Source: Apostichopus japonicus (Eukaryota > Echinodermata > Holothuroidea > Aspidochirotida > Stichopodidae). Taken from it: a stretch of DNA of 64,000 bases. A program made the position numbers and the translations under genes. The stretch lies in assembly GCF_037975245.1 (NCBI RefSeq), contig NC_092582.1, positions 25,460,077 to 25,524,076 of the forward strand, read 5' to 3'. The notes beneath the pieces are model-generated. The model made no database searches, was not told the DNA's origin, and saw only the letters and a program-made list of their open reading frames with translations. Of this stretch, positions 13,398-26,076 are shown piece after piece. Numbering within the stretch: the stretch's first letter is position 1; each line of letters begins with the position of its first letter.

Positions 13398-13624
13398 CTC
13401 GGATAGCAAAAAATCTACACGGTCATGATACGGAAAATTGATGGTGCCATGAAAGGCCAATTTGTCAGCTATCCGGTGATGGGTAGCGTTTAGCTAGTGA
13501 TCGAAAACTTCTATCTAGACTTAAAGACCACATTACTTTTGTGATTTAGTGTGTAAGTCAATGGGGCTTTTAATGGGTGTGAGCTACCATAGTGACTGTG
13601 ATTTTGACAAGAACCAGTATAGTA

Positions 13625-14194
13625 AAGGCTTCATAATTGACGCACCCCCGTAATTGACGCACCTTCAATTATAACTAGCATAGATACAGCAGGCCACCTA
13701 ATTCTTTTTGGAGTCAAGCAGAATTACATATTTCATGAGTTTAAATCCATTTCAGCTTTTAACACCCTCCCCCAGTTTTGCACAGTTTTTGGACATTTGG
13801 AAATCTTACTCCCTAAAAATAACCAAAATTACCTCTATATGCACCACTTCTCTCTGGGACCTGACCTGTCTGAGCTTAGAGGTTCAGAGCATAGCAAACA
13901 GCATCCAAAGTCAATGGATGTATACTTAGGCCTACACTACAGTTAGTTACTTGAGGAATGTGTCAATTTAGGGGTATGAAAGACCTTGACACAGCAGACA
14001 TTTTGTGGCCAAATTCTGCTCAATTGTAGTACAGTGCATAAGCACAGTACAGAACCTTAAATACTTTGAGATCATAACATTTCTGAGGAACTACACATAT
14101 GAAAAACACATACAGCTGAGTAATTTGTAGCTTTCCTTGATAGATATCTTTGATCAAATCCTGAAGTGCGTCAATTATGAGCCCACCATGCTTA
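13625..14194. mobile_element. GACGCAC-ended repeat, copy 2
   Basis: Same sequence plan as 8540-9097: CATAATTGACGCACC at the left, GTGCGTCAATTATGAGCCCA at the right, and a shared interior (CAGCAGGCCACCTAA, AGTTTTGCAC, CATAGCAAACAGCATC). The exact edges are uncertain, with ATAGTA seen on both sides. Confidence 0.65.
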
Positions 14195-15005
14195 ATAGTA
14201 TCCTACCTTCATATTATAATGGGCTTTACTTCCTCAGATAATGTTCTATATAAGATATTAACGATCGCAAATAGCTACTCTTTGCCCCAAACAGACTTAA
14301 TAATTGATATAGGCCTACAAAGACCTAAAGTTACGGCAGTGACGTAGTGTGCAAAAATCAATGTGTTTGAGCTGAAGCAAAAACGTTAATGTTAACAACT
14401 CTATCGCTATGGTATTACTCTGCAATAAAATCAAACGAGTTGTAGCCTACTAGACTGGTCTGTAACGACAGAGAGGTAAATCAAGTACTACTATAACTGG
14501 CTTAATTATATGACCTACATCTACTGTAGGCAAATCATATAGTATACACAACGTTGAGCGCTAATTGGATCGCGTTGATATTTAATTATAACTGGGCCTA
14601 AACATGAAGTCAAAAGTAACTTTAGTCATTTTGTACGTACGCTTCAATTCGCCTGATCCAATCTTCTCATAAAATAAAGTAAAAGACAGCTCCGTGGTGT
14701 ATAATAACCACTATGGATTTCTGAACAGCTTCATCGCTGAAGTTGTTTTTGAGCGCGTGTGTCACAAATTACTCATAAGGCAGCACATGTGTAGTTTAGT
14801 GAAGAGCGCAAACCCGGAAAAGAATATTGTTCTACAACACGCGATATATATAGATACGTAACATACATAATATTATCATAATGTGAGGTCAATAAAGCCT
14901 ACCATGCGCGTGCGTTTGAACTGGCGGAAGGATGCAATAACTATTAATCCAAACATTGCGTATAGAAAGTTATTAGAAATACTGTAACGCCCCTGTACCC
15001 CGGCC

Positions 15006-16216
15006 GCGAATTTCTTTTTCCTGAACCTCTCGGGCAGTGTACGTAGAGTTTAACCAATCAGAGCGAGGCTGTGTTGATGACGTTCTACGTGCTTACCAAA
15101 TGTTGAAGTGGGGAAATCACATTCGATAAGTCAACATCATTGTTGTACTACAACAGAAAGTATTAAGGTATGTAGGCCTTGCACTAATAACATTATACTG
15201 AATCATTGTGCACAACTTACGTGACGTTTGCATCGGTTTCTTTGTTGAAAAACGGCGATGTATGATCGCTGTGAATTTCAAGTTGTTGCTATAGTGCTAA
15301 GATTATTAAATTTTGACTCACTCGTCAAGTTGCTGTTTGCAAGTAAAAAAGTAATTTTAGTTGGCCGTTTAATCATATATTTTTTTAAAAAGCCTTTGTC
15401 TGATCCTGTATTTAATTGTCATTTTGATTTTCTGCGCCTGGAACTGTGTTTAGGAATCGACTAACATCAGTTAGATAAAGCATATTTGACTTTCTTTACT
15501 TGTAAATTATCATTGGTTTATTGTTTATTTATTAAAAATCCTGCTCTATGTGTTAATTATTGGAAACCTAACGGAGGTCCGATTGCAATGAAATAACTTT
15601 TCCTACAGCAACTCCTTGAGAGAGACGAGGTCCGGTAATTAACGGTTCATTGTGGAAACTGCCAAATATTTGTTGTAAACTGATGAGCGATTTATGTAAA
15701 TAAGAGTGCAAGCACTGCCCTTGTTTTATTATGCAATAAATCCGCTCTTTTAAATTGTTCCAGAATGAATATTTGTTTCCCTTGTCTATTATTCTAGCCA
15801 GTCATCTGCCTTTAAATTAGGATAAACTTTCCTAAAACGGATGTACCACATTTTGGGACTGAGACCGATTTCCCTCTAATAAGATCTAGAAGGAAAATAA
15901 ACAAATGAAACTATATATATTTTCGCCACACTATCTTCGGAGTTTCATATATAAGATGACCATGCACTAAAACCATGACATAACTTATAATATCGATTTT
16001 CAATTCATGATATAATACTTGGACATGAGAAAAATGGGGGAAAAATCCACACGGGGGCCTGAACTCGCGGACTTTCGTTTTCCACCTTATGTTATTGAAG
16101 CAACGCATTTACCCAACTGACCATCTTTACTGAGTAGTACGTCATCAACGCAGCCTCGCTCTGATTGGCTAAACTCCACGTACACTGCCCGAAAGGTTCA
16201 GGAAAAAGAAATTCGC
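15006..16216. mobile_element. TIR element nested in the LTR-like element
   Basis: The inverted ends begin GCGAATTTCTTTTTCCTGAA and stay similar for about 90 bases (through the CAATCAGAGCGAGGCTG block). Flanks ACCCCGGCC and ACCCCGCGA share their first six bases, an imperfect duplication. The interior contains unrecognised short frames and one tRNA-like stretch. Confidence 0.6.
16030..16125 (-). other. tRNA-like (SINE-head-like) stretch
   Basis: On the minus strand TGGTCAGTTGGG resembles an A box and GAGTTCAGGCCCC a B box, at roughly tRNA spacing. Stems are not convincing and no anticodon can be assigned, so this is at best a tRNA-derived fragment. Confidence 0.25.
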
Positions 16217-17191
16217 ACCCCGCGAGGCCGAGCGGTAGCGTGGGTTATCAGGTAGCTGGAGGCCATGCACCTGATGTCAGGGCAGGGGAAAAGGGGGGGG
16301 GGGCGTTGACTATGTTAGGAGGGCTTGAACCAATACACAAAAAGGAGAGAAGAATAAAGTTTAAGAGAACTGGGTCTCAAATCAACAATTTAATTACTTC
16401 ATTAACTTTAAACATACAAAAATAAGGTAGTGTCTTTCTGCCGTATACAAATAAAAGCAAACAACGGGCAGAGATTCACTTTAAATAAATAACCAATAAC
16501 TACGTACCAGGGCGTGGACAGCACGGCTCTTAAGAATCACGAGAGTGAGTACCCTACACGGGGCGCCAACGGCAAACTGAACAATACCGCCTAATGTGTT
16601 CCCGCCCGATTAACTCCTGCAATACCTCCGGGGAGAGCCCTACTTTGACCCTACCTAAGGTGTCTATAACATGCAAAGAAGCCAACCTGGACGGGAAATT
16701 ATTACTTTACAATACAAATACGAAATGGCGCCCTTAGTCAGCCCTCACTCCCGGACCCGCTCTCTAAAATAAATAAACCTTGTCTTTGAAATACTACTTT
16801 ACTGCAATAGCCGTGCTGCTCACCGCTGGTTTCCATGAGTTCTCTGCCCGAACTTCAACGAAATAAATTAGGTTTCCATTACACAAAATACATAAGAAGA
16901 ACAACGTCTTAATGAAACAAGGTATAGAGAGCAAGTGAAAGTAAAATAGATAAACGCTAAACAGAACAACTCGCGTAATAAAAGAGCGAATGCCTGGAAT
17001 GCTGGTGATGGCAGACGACGGGGAGAGCGAAAGAGACCTGCATAATAAAAGAAAAGTAAATGGAATGGTGAATGGCAACAAATCGCGGGGTAAATTATTC
17101 AAACAAAACGGGAAAACATATTCTTAGTAGCCCTGGGCGTGTTCAGAATACGGGGTACACGCATCCCGAACAACCCAGGGCGTAACAATAC

Positions 17192-18754
17192 TCCTAGCAC
17201 GATCATTTCCTTTGCCGGAAAAATCCAAACAATATATAAACGCATTGAATGAGGTTTCATTTTCTATTTTACCCGCTGTACGTTTAACAATTTGTTGGAA
17301 GGATGGAAAACATATCAAAACAAAACAAAATGGAGTAGAGCTGAAGAGGCCACTCGTATCTTTTCGTGCAAATCCAATTCACTGAAATGGTAGCAAACAT
17401 AAAGAAAAGCATACAAAGAGGAATCAAAAAGAGTATATAAAAGTAAATATAAAACAAACGAAATTTACCTGACAAAGGAAAAGGATAGAAATGCTGTTTA
17501 TCTGTTATCAACCGTAGCAATCCTAATATGTTACATTAGTAGTTGTAATAGATTTGTTCCCCTGTACCAAGTGAAGTAACTCTCATACGCTACAATAGTT
17601 GTTGCTATAGTTTTGTTCCCCTGTACCAAGTGTAGCAACCCTTACTGTACATGCTACATAAGCATTTTTTTGTAAATTTTAGAGCCTACAGGTTCAGCCA
17701 TTATTTTTGTTACCTATGCAAATCCTACGTCATCTTAACTGTTGAATAATAACATGTTTATATAGTTGATTATGGCACTTATATTGCACTCAACCAAAAC
17801 AAGCTGATATGTGTATCTTTATGATGCGACCTACATTGATATTACTGTAAGAGTATCGAATGTGCTGGTATAACATGCATCCACAATTGGATATGTGCTA
17901 GTGTTACTATGCGTTAAGATGCTGTCAAGCACTGCTCCCTGTTTACTGTAATTCACTCATATGTGTTAATTGAATGATACTAAGTGTTCCCAGTTCGACC
18001 TTCTATCCCATGCATGATGCAATGTTACACTTTTACAAGTGGCCATGGTGACAGGAACAACCAACCTTTTTGTGAATTTCTAGGTTGCTAGAGTTGTACC
18101 CGTATGACAATATTCATATCGAATTTGGGAAGTTGGGGGCGGGGGATTTCAGCCCTACCCCCCGTACCCCTCTTTCAACAAGAACATATTTCAGGGAAAT
18201 TCGGGTATTATGCAAATATTGATTCCGGCACTGCAAAAAAAAGAAGGAATAATCATGTTTGATGAGAGACATTGCTAATATGCTTACAGTGCTGACTAGG
18301 TATGGACAGTCCACTTATTATTTACGTAGGTGGTTAGATGAAAGAGACTAGGAACATTTAGGGTTTCTAAGAACTAGTTAAACCTGACTTTTATCTAAGT
18401 AAAAAAAACTTTTTGTTCAACATTGATAAATTTACCAGAATTTATATTGCTTCTAATGACGTTTGCAATCGGGTATAAAAATACGGTATATATAAGGGAA
18501 AAAACTACGCTATGACTGTCATTGTCTATAAACCTTCAAAATGTGAGTTAAAAAGGCAAATGCATTGTAATCATACTGCAGATATATAAATGTGAGACAA
18601 AATATAACACAATGAGAAAATTATTCTGTGTTTGTACTAACTTATGTATTACATATGATCTTTTATGAACATGACCATAAACTGAATTTTAGTACGTTAC
18701 ATGAAGTAAAAGGAAAATAAATACCTTTTTTTCCTGTACAAGAGAGAATCTGTG
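17192..18754. other. no gene recognised
   Basis: AT-rich, with the two-unit direct repeat at 17535-17660 and a G/C-rich element-like scrap near 18130-18180. No coding seen. Confidence 0.4.
17535..17660. repeat. two-unit direct repeat
   Basis: TTTGTTCCCCTGTACCAAGTG with similar flanks (GCTACA-TAGT-GTTG) occurs twice, about 57 bases apart. Confidence 0.5.
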
Positions 18755-20420
18755 AAACCAACACACCCCACAACTGCTTGGGAATGTCATTTAGCACCAA
18801 GAAGTAACACCATTAAGTGGCTTACAATACAGTTCTGAGGGGTGAACTAATACGCCCCGCTACTGCTTAGGAGTGTCATTTAGCACCAAGAAGTAACACC
18901 ATTAAGTGGCTTACAATACAGTTCTGAGGGGCGTACCAATAGGAAGCAGGACACTTCGCCCAACAACCATTTCGCCCAACTGCCATTTCGCCCAACCTTA
19001 CCATTTCGCCCAACCAGCCTGGTCATTTCGCCCAACCAGCCTGGTCATTTCGCCCAACCAGCCTGGTCATTTCGCCCAACCAGTCTGGTCATTTCGCCCA
19101 ACCTTGATTAAATATGATATTTCAAAAGGAAACGTTCGGGAAATGTTAACGTTACAGGATACGAACCGAATATTAAGGAAACTTGAGGATTGATCAGTGT
19201 TTTAGGGGTTAGGTTTGATAGGTTTGATATAGTAAACGTTCGGGAATTGTTAACGTTACGGGATACGAACCGAGTATTAAGGAAACTTGAAGTCGTGGTT
19301 AAATTGATTACATATGTGATTATATATTTTTTTTTTCAATTTAATAAGGAAACGTTCGGGAATTGTTAGTCAGTAGGATGGATCAGTGTTTTAGGGGTTA
19401 GGTTTGATAGGTTTTTATAAAGACCGATTCCCTTGTGTTTGTATAATAATATAACTTCCATTGTATGCGTAAACGCCTAAAGTAGTGTAATCCTCCCATT
19501 ATACCCGAAATAACTGCTCAGACTCCGATCGATATCGAGCGGACCTCACTTTTTTATTTACCTATTACGAAGTAACCTAACCCAAAATAAATCAAATTGA
19601 ACTAGTGGAATAGAAAAAGTAATATTATTCTGACTGAATATTAGTAAAAATAAGGTTGGGCGAAATGACTATGATGGTTGGGCGAAATGACCATGCTGGT
19701 TGGGCGAAATGACCAGGCTGGTTGGGCGAAATGACCAGGCTGGTTGGGCGAAATGGCAGTTGGGCGAAATGGTTGTTGGGCGAAGTGACTAGAAAGCTAC
19801 CAATACGCCCCACTAATGGTTGGAGTGTCATTTAGCACCAAGAAGTAACACCATTAAGTGGCTTACAATACAGTTCTGAGGGGCGTACCAATATGCCCCC
19901 GCTACTGGTTGGAGTGTCATTTTGGCACCAAGAAGTAACACCATTAAGTGGCTTACAATACAGTTCTGAGGGGTGTACCAATATGCCCCCGCTACTGGTT
20001 GGAGTGTCATTTTGGCACCAAGAAGTAACACCATTAAGTGGCTTACAATACAGTTCTGAGGGGCGTACCAATACGCCCCACTAATGGTTGGAGTGTCATT
20101 TAGCACCAAGAAGTAACACCATTAAGTGGCTTACAATACAGTTCTGAGGGGCGTACCAATATGCCCCCGCTACTGGTTGGAGTGTCATTTTGGCACCAAG
20201 AAGTAACACCATTAAGTGGCTTACAATACAGTTCTGAAGGGCGCACAAATACGCCCCGCTACTGGTTGGAGTCTCATTTAGCACCAAGAAGTAACGCCAT
20301 TTAGTTGCTTACAATATAGTTCTGAGGAGCGCACCAATACGCCCCACTACTGCTCGGAGTGTCATTTAGCAATAAGAAATTACATGATTAATTACAACAG
20401 TAAGTGGCTTACAATGCAGT
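18755..20420. repeat. 88-90 bp satellite, about nine units, interrupted
   Basis: Units carry CACCAAGAAGTAACACCATT, then AAGTGGCTTACAATACAGTT and CTGAGGGGCGTACCAATA. Complete copies start near 18795, 18884, 19836, 19926, 20016, 20105, 20193, 20283, and a degenerate last copy near 20371. The element at 18942-19797 splits the array after the second unit. Open frames across it are shadows. Confidence 0.9.
18942..19797. mobile_element. TIR element with GGTCATTTCGCCCAACCAGCCT arrays at both ends
   Basis: The left arm (18951-19105) and right arm (19655-19790) are inverted copies of a roughly 22-bp tandem unit, each entered by CACTTCGCCCAACAACCATT. It is flanked by TACCAATA at 18934-18941 and 19798-19805. 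Removing the element and one repeat restores a normal unit of the surrounding satellite, so it clearly inserted there. An 8-bp duplication suits hAT or P-like elements. The interior, with repeated AAACGTTCGGGAATTGTTA segments, has no transposase. Confidence 0.8.
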
Positions 20421-20750
20421 TCTGAAGAATGTATTAAGACCCTCAGATTGCTCTAATGGGCATCCCAATACCCCTACTAATAATGTCTCACCAAGAAAAT
20501 ACAATGATAGGAGAAGTCCTGTAACCTTACCCGCCCCTCCCCCCCCCCCCCTTTTGATTTCATTCACACTTAAAACAAGCATTTATGGATTTGCAGAGTA
20601 GTAGACCATGTGGCTGTTTCAGTGTTGCCACTTCCTGAATATGAACACATATACCGTACAGGACAATTAACCTCCCTGTTCCCTGTTGTCCCCAAATGAC
20701 CTTTGACCTTCACCAAAATCTATAGGCTTCTTTTAATCAGTGCTATACAC

Positions 20751-20904
20751 CTTTTTTCATCCTCTGTGGTCAGAGGATCATCCCTAGCAACAGTAAGCAC
20801 ATTAAGTTCGGTGCCATCATCCCATCAAAGTTTCCTTGCACTGGTTTCCCTCTTAAACACAATGGCCAGAACAAACAGACTCTGCGTGAGCATTTCTGTG
20901 TCAT
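20751..20904 (-). pseudogene. candidate exon with one in-frame stop
   Basis: The minus strand has acceptor TTTTCTGAAG and donor GTGTAT. The frame between reads DDTEMLTQSLFVLAIVFKRE, then TSARKL, TGA, then WDDGTELNVLTVARDDPLTT and EDEKR. The sequence is protein-like on both sides of the stop but I do not recognise the family and found no neighbouring exons. Confidence 0.3.
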
Positions 20905-21444
20905 CTTCAGAAAAAAGAGAGAAATAAAACTTTATTCTACCCTGACAGTCTTACCATTTTATTTCCTATCTGTTGCATTCATAGTCAAAAACAAATGAAC
21001 AAAGACTGCAAATGTTTTTTGATATGATAAGTTAGCAGGACTATACTGTCATATGATTGCAGTGCTATCACTATGCTGTCCTCTACAATCTGAGTAATAC
21101 TATGAAAGAGGCCATGTTTCTGCCTGTATTAGTAGCCTACATGTTGTTCCCATTATACAAGTGCAGATTCCATTTGAATGTAATGTATCCCCTTGGAGTA
21201 ATATTGAATTTAATTTGATGTGACATTTGACCTATGTTTCCGGGGTCTGCTAGAAGTTTACCCTAGGACAGCTTCATACCAATGTTTAAGAAACTCAACC
21301 CAGCCATTTAAGAGGACTTTTTGACATAAAATTGGACCCCCACACAGAAAACTCTTTACCCCTCCCTCAGTCATGCCCTTCCGGTCACCATGCAATACCC
21401 CACAATGAATGACCCCTCGATTATCCCTACAAGGGAAAACTAAC

Positions 21445-21545
21445 CACTACCATGGCAACTGTTGCGTGTTACTGTTAATGGTCCAACTGGCAAAGGAACT
21501 ACAATATTGTACCTAATCCTCCCCATGAGAGTGATTAGATAACAA
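21445..21545. repeat. dispersed repeat, copy 1
   Basis: GGCAACTGTTGC, CAACTGGCAAAGGAACTACA and CCTAATCCTCCCCATG recur in the same order at 49330-49430. Family unknown. Confidence 0.5.
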
Positions 21546-22484
21546 TCATTTGAAAATTCACATACTGTAACAGAGCTATTCTGTGTGCACAACACAGAGT
21601 TATGTGTTATGTATAGACAAGGACTTTCCATGCACACTTTCAATGTCATAATGCATTGGTCATTGCAACCTGAATATACAATATGGAGGAATGAGAAGAA
21701 TAACTGCTCGACAGAAATTCTTCTATAAAAACAATGTTACATTCACGGTAGTCACCTTTTCCTTAATGCTCATCTGATGCCTGAGTTTCCCCTATTTTGT
21801 TGTGCTTGTTTGCTAACCAAAGTTTTGCATCTTTAGACAGAGACCTACTGTAAATTATACAGAGACGGGAAGCGAACACATTCTTGTCTGGATTTTTCTC
21901 TCTCAACTCCTAACAGGCTGTCAGATTGTGGATGCCACCAATAACTTCATAATGGTATCCATTTGCCTGAAAGACAAATTTGTTACAAAATGTGAAAATG
22001 AATATTAACAGTAATTTAAGTCAAAGTAGCGTAATGTCATGACTTTTGTCCTCAAAGATCAGGTGTAATTGACATGCAAACAGAAAGCCACGAGGCTTAG
22101 TGATTCCTTTGCCTATTGTTATTGTAGGGCATTGGAGGGGAGAGTTCTACTGAGTACACGGGATCCACAGTGAAATGGAAAAACTTCTCTTGCAACTATT
22201 AGCGAAGGAGAACTAAACGTGTACTCAAAGATAAGGTGTGGACAACCCTGAGTTATCGTGTTTGCAAAGGTTTTTAATATTTTGATGTATGTAGGAATCC
22301 ACATGTCAAGTAAAAGATCTGTTCATGTTGTTCTTCTCGTCTAGGGCTTATATTCTAATGTTTACGAAGTTTTTCAGACTGTGAATTTAACTGACCTCGA
22401 GTGACCTTGACCGCAACAGCCCAAAAAATAGAAGACAAATGCTTATTAAGGAGACCTAATTCGTACCAAATTTGACATTACCCT

Positions 22485-24345
22485 TATACCCAACACGAAT
22501 AACTATTAAGTATTTGCTAAGTATTCGAATAGCTATATAGTTGGTATTTCAAAAATTTAAGCATTCAGACTTTAGAATAACTAATCGAATACTTAAAATA
22601 ACTATTCCAATAGGTATTCGAATACTTCTTTCCTTCGAATGCTTAGAGAGTGCTAAATATAGCTATTCCAATAAGTATTCGAACACCTATTTCATTGAAT
22701 GCCTATTCGAATACCTATTTCCTTTTGTAAGATGGTCAGCTCTAACATAAAGTTTTGTTTTGTACCATAGTTTTACTTGTTTATTAGGTGCATTGTGCAG
22801 TGCTCACTGAACAGAGGGGCTATACATTTGTACAGTATATTTGTATGTTGTCTTGTGGATTAAAACCTCTACACTTCTACCTCTTCTAGGTTGCTAGGCA
22901 ACTATCTTGTTTTCCTGGAAATTAGCTCTCACAGGAAATGGGGTCTGTGTGTGTATATTTTAGTAACAAAGGGAGTTTTGTGAGGGTTATAAGGAGTTAG
23001 GCAGTTGGCTATAAGTATCTGAGCAAGGCAGTTGCAAAAGAAGAGAAAGATAGTTTTAATGGCTGGATAGTTTGTTTTAAACCTTAATTTACATAGTTCA
23101 AGTTACTGTAGTCCTTATCATTTTATGGAAGTTGTGATATTCAACTGTCTGTCTGGGACACTATTTTATTATAAATGATATTATTTTACAATAAAGTATA
23201 TTCTGGGACACCATTTCTTATAAAGGACATTATTTTACTACAGAGGATATTGACATTATTTTACTGAAGGATACCCTGCGACACCATTGCTTATAAATTG
23301 AAGGATAATACTTTGTTGGGATCGGACATTTATTGTGTTCAACTATTTCTGATGTTGTGGAATATCTGATGTCGTGGAAGATATGATGTCGTAGAATACT
23401 TAATGTCACCAGCAGGCCAACTCACCAGAACAGACTTTTAAATTAAGTGTATTTACTTTAACATTTGGGTGTGACCTCACGACTAAGTTATTTTATTTAA
23501 TTCTTTGACTGGGCCCAGATCAGCTGAATATTGTTTGTTATTCATAATTATAATTTCTTTTGATCCAATCCGGTTGAGTTTTCCAGTTTTAAAGTATCTG
23601 CTCTGCGTTTGGTCTTCCCACCAAACCCAGAGTTCTCTGATCAAGAACAAACATTTATTTTCAGTGGCAAACACCCTTACACTTTGAACAGCGCAAAAAT
23701 ATTTGAAATATACCGCAGAGGATTTAAAAGCTGAAGCGTTTCCAAAATTTCATCGATCATATTCATAAGACCTACTGTTTTAGTATTCTGTGCTTAATAC
23801 TCCATTTCAAATAGATATTTATTCCTTGTGAATGTTATTCAACTTTTAATAGCAGATTTAATCAAGAAGCTAGGACAACTTGAGCTGGCCAAACTCCTAA
23901 CTCTCCTTACTTGGAACTAATTAGCATACAAGTATTCAATAAGTTTTCAAGTAAGTATTCAGAAACCTGTTAAGCCTTCATAACATAACTAATTAGCATA
24001 CAAGTATTCGAATACTAGCGAATAAGTATTCGAATAACTATAAGTATTCGTCAGAGCCGAATTATTTAAATGAGCCAATACTTATATGTAAATGAGCTAA
24101 GTATTCAAATAGCTATTCCAAAAGCTACTCGAATACATATTCGAAGAGCTATTCGAATACCTAACAGGTATTCGAATACTTAACTCATTTACATAATTCG
24201 GCTCTGACGAAGGCTTATAGTTATTCGTATTAGTAATCGAATACTTATTTTGTACTGTGTGTTATATGGTAGATTTTCTGAATGCTAAGGAAATCTTTGA
24301 ATACTTATAGAATACTTATCGAATATATTCGTGTTAGGTAAGGGT
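22485..24345. mobile_element. GTATTCGAATAC-rich inverted-repeat element
   Basis: The left edge TTACCCTTATACCCAACACGAATA and, reversed, the right edge TTACCCTTACCTAACACGAATA are inverted copies. Both then run into arrays of short ATTCGAATA palindromes (22500-22735 and 24000-24330) around a 1.2 kb AT-rich centre. No target duplication could be identified, and no coding sequence is recognised inside. Confidence 0.55.
24033..24225. repeat. nested long palindrome
   Basis: Arms 24033-24074 and 24184-24225 are inverted copies of about 42 bases containing CGTCAGAGCCGAATTA, around a 110-base loop that is itself rich in ATTCGAATA. It could be a foldback unit nested in the larger element. Confidence 0.7.
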
Positions 24346-24379
24346 AACCAAAACCTCACTTCTTCAGTTAGAAAAGTTG

Positions 24380-24860
24380 TCAGTTGTTGACCACTAGTGA
24401 CCTCAAATGACCTTGACTTCTCCCAACACACTACCAGCTGAAGTATTTACTAAGAGTGTCTACATACTGAGCATTAACTTCATGCAAGCTGTACTTGGTG
24501 AGATGTTTTCAGAATTTAACTCAAATTGACCTCAAATGACATTTGTACCTAAAAAAAAGTAAACAATAGATGGCAAGTATTCAATCAGAGGGACAAATTT
24601 GACATTCTATGTAGCTTTATTCCTTGAGTTAGCTCATTCACAAAGTTTTCAGGTTTAGACCATTGGTTATCTCATATGACCTTTGGCCCCTCCCAAAGCA
24701 ATAACAGTGAAGAATTTACTAAGGTGGTAGATACCGAATACATTCTTCTAATTGTTCGAAGTGTGAACTTGATGTAAGCTGTAAATGGTGAGATAACCTG
24801 TTAACAAAGTTTCAGATTTTGTAGTGATGCGGACCTCAAACAATTTTTGACGTACTAAAT
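24380..24860. repeat. TGACCT-rich dispersed repeat
   Basis: About three successive degenerate units of the form GACCTCAAATGACCTTTGACC plus AATTTACTAAG...AAGCTGTA-GGTGAGAT. Related pieces lie near 22385, 20695, 28785-29105 and 48290. Confidence 0.6.
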
Positions 24861-25812
24861 AACAGCAAGTGGTAAGCACTCGATTGAGGGATAAGCATAC
24901 TAATTTCACTTAACCTTTACTTCAGTAAGGTAACTTCATGCATATTGCACTTGTTGAATTATCAAAGTTCTCAAAATTTGAGCTAAGGTGTCTCTCTCTC
25001 ACATATACACACACACGCAGTCACTACTGCATGGTTTTTGATAAACAATTAAAAAGCACTCCATTATAAAAATCACTTTATAATCAAGCGCTGATTATAC
25101 TCACCGTGGCTTCTGAAAATTTCTCCCAGTTTTTCAAAGTTTTTGCTATAACAGTCAGTGGTTGATAACTGTGGTTTTTAAAATCTAACATAGCCTCTTT
25201 CAGCTTGGTGAGAAATTACACATTCACTTCTCTCAACTTCAGACCAACTTCTAGATTTGCTATGTCAATATTTGCAACACCTGTGGAGAAGTTAACACAA
25301 TGGTAAATAAATTTCTGTAACAAAGCTATCATCAACTGACAGGGAAATGCCATACTGTAGGTATGCAAAAGGTTTTCCATAAAGCATGACAATACTATTC
25401 AAACCAAATGGGCACAGTGACTATAATGATTGTTACAGAATGTTCAAAAGCAATGTTCAGTTAATGAACACATTATTTATGGGGTTAACTTCTGACCCCC
25501 TCCCCGATAACACTCAAATAAAAGCTGGTACTACTGTCGATGTTGTATATTTCTGGTGAAAAGTCAACAGTTGAGGCAGTTCTTAATGGGCATGCAGTAG
25601 GAAGCATACAGATGGCTCAGTATGAAGGAAACTGCACAGAAAGTGATGTAAAATGAAGTTAACAGCTGCCTAATGTCCTTTTAGTTGTGGGCTGCTGAAT
25701 AATACTCATACAGTATGCGGGCCCACCATGGTAGCCACAGGAGAAGGCCAAAAATAGATTGCTGAACATGGAAGATGATTGTATTAGCATCTAGGACAAA
25801 CTTTTATCAATG
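24861..25812. other. no gene recognised
   Basis: Short CA-type microsatellite near 24990-25018; otherwise unremarkable. The region just beyond, to 26077, is probably 3' UTR of the homeodomain-chromodomain gene. Confidence 0.4.
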
Positions 25813-25818
25813 TTTATT
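25813..25818 (-). terminator. possible polyadenylation signal AATAAA
   Basis: AATAAA on the minus strand about 260 bases after the stop of the homeodomain-chromodomain gene. The motif is common by chance in AT-rich DNA. Confidence 0.3.
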
Positions 25819-26076
25819 CGTGATGAAACTTATGATGAAAAGCTTAATCCAATTCTCTTCACGTTTTTTTTTGTCCAGTAAGTTGGTGAACCAAAAAGTT
25901 TGGGTTTTTTTCCTTCGATTTTGGTGGGCCAGATTAGATTGTCTGGCATGCTCAATCTGGCTAGTAGGGGCCCCCTGTTCTAAAACCACAACGGTTCCAA
26001 TTCCTGAGGCAGTTTATTGTACTGCGACCGTACCTGACAGCTTCTAAGGGTTCTCACCTAAGAATACTGCATGGGC

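Larger units (their letters stand above)
14983..17187. mobile_element. solo-LTR-like element, interrupted
   Basis: Begins TGTAACGCCC and ends GGGCGTAACA, the TG...CA inverted ends usual for LTRs. Flanked by ATAC at 14979-14982 and 17188-17191. Subtracting the nested insert (15006-16216) leaves about 1 kb, a normal LTR size. No internal retroelement genes are seen, so a solo LTR is the simplest reading. A 4-bp duplication alone is weak evidence. Confidence 0.45.

Noticed and set aside
16165-16425. 86-codon plus-strand frame
   Set aside because: Crosses the junction between the nested TIR element and the LTR-like element, so it is a chance fusion.
19828-20287. Repetitive proteins over the 88-90 bp satellite
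   Set aside because: They arise because unit length is near a multiple of three; frames on both strands are equally open.
25775-26047. 90-codon plus-strand frame
   Set aside because: Lies over the 3' end of the minus-strand gene and shows no family features.
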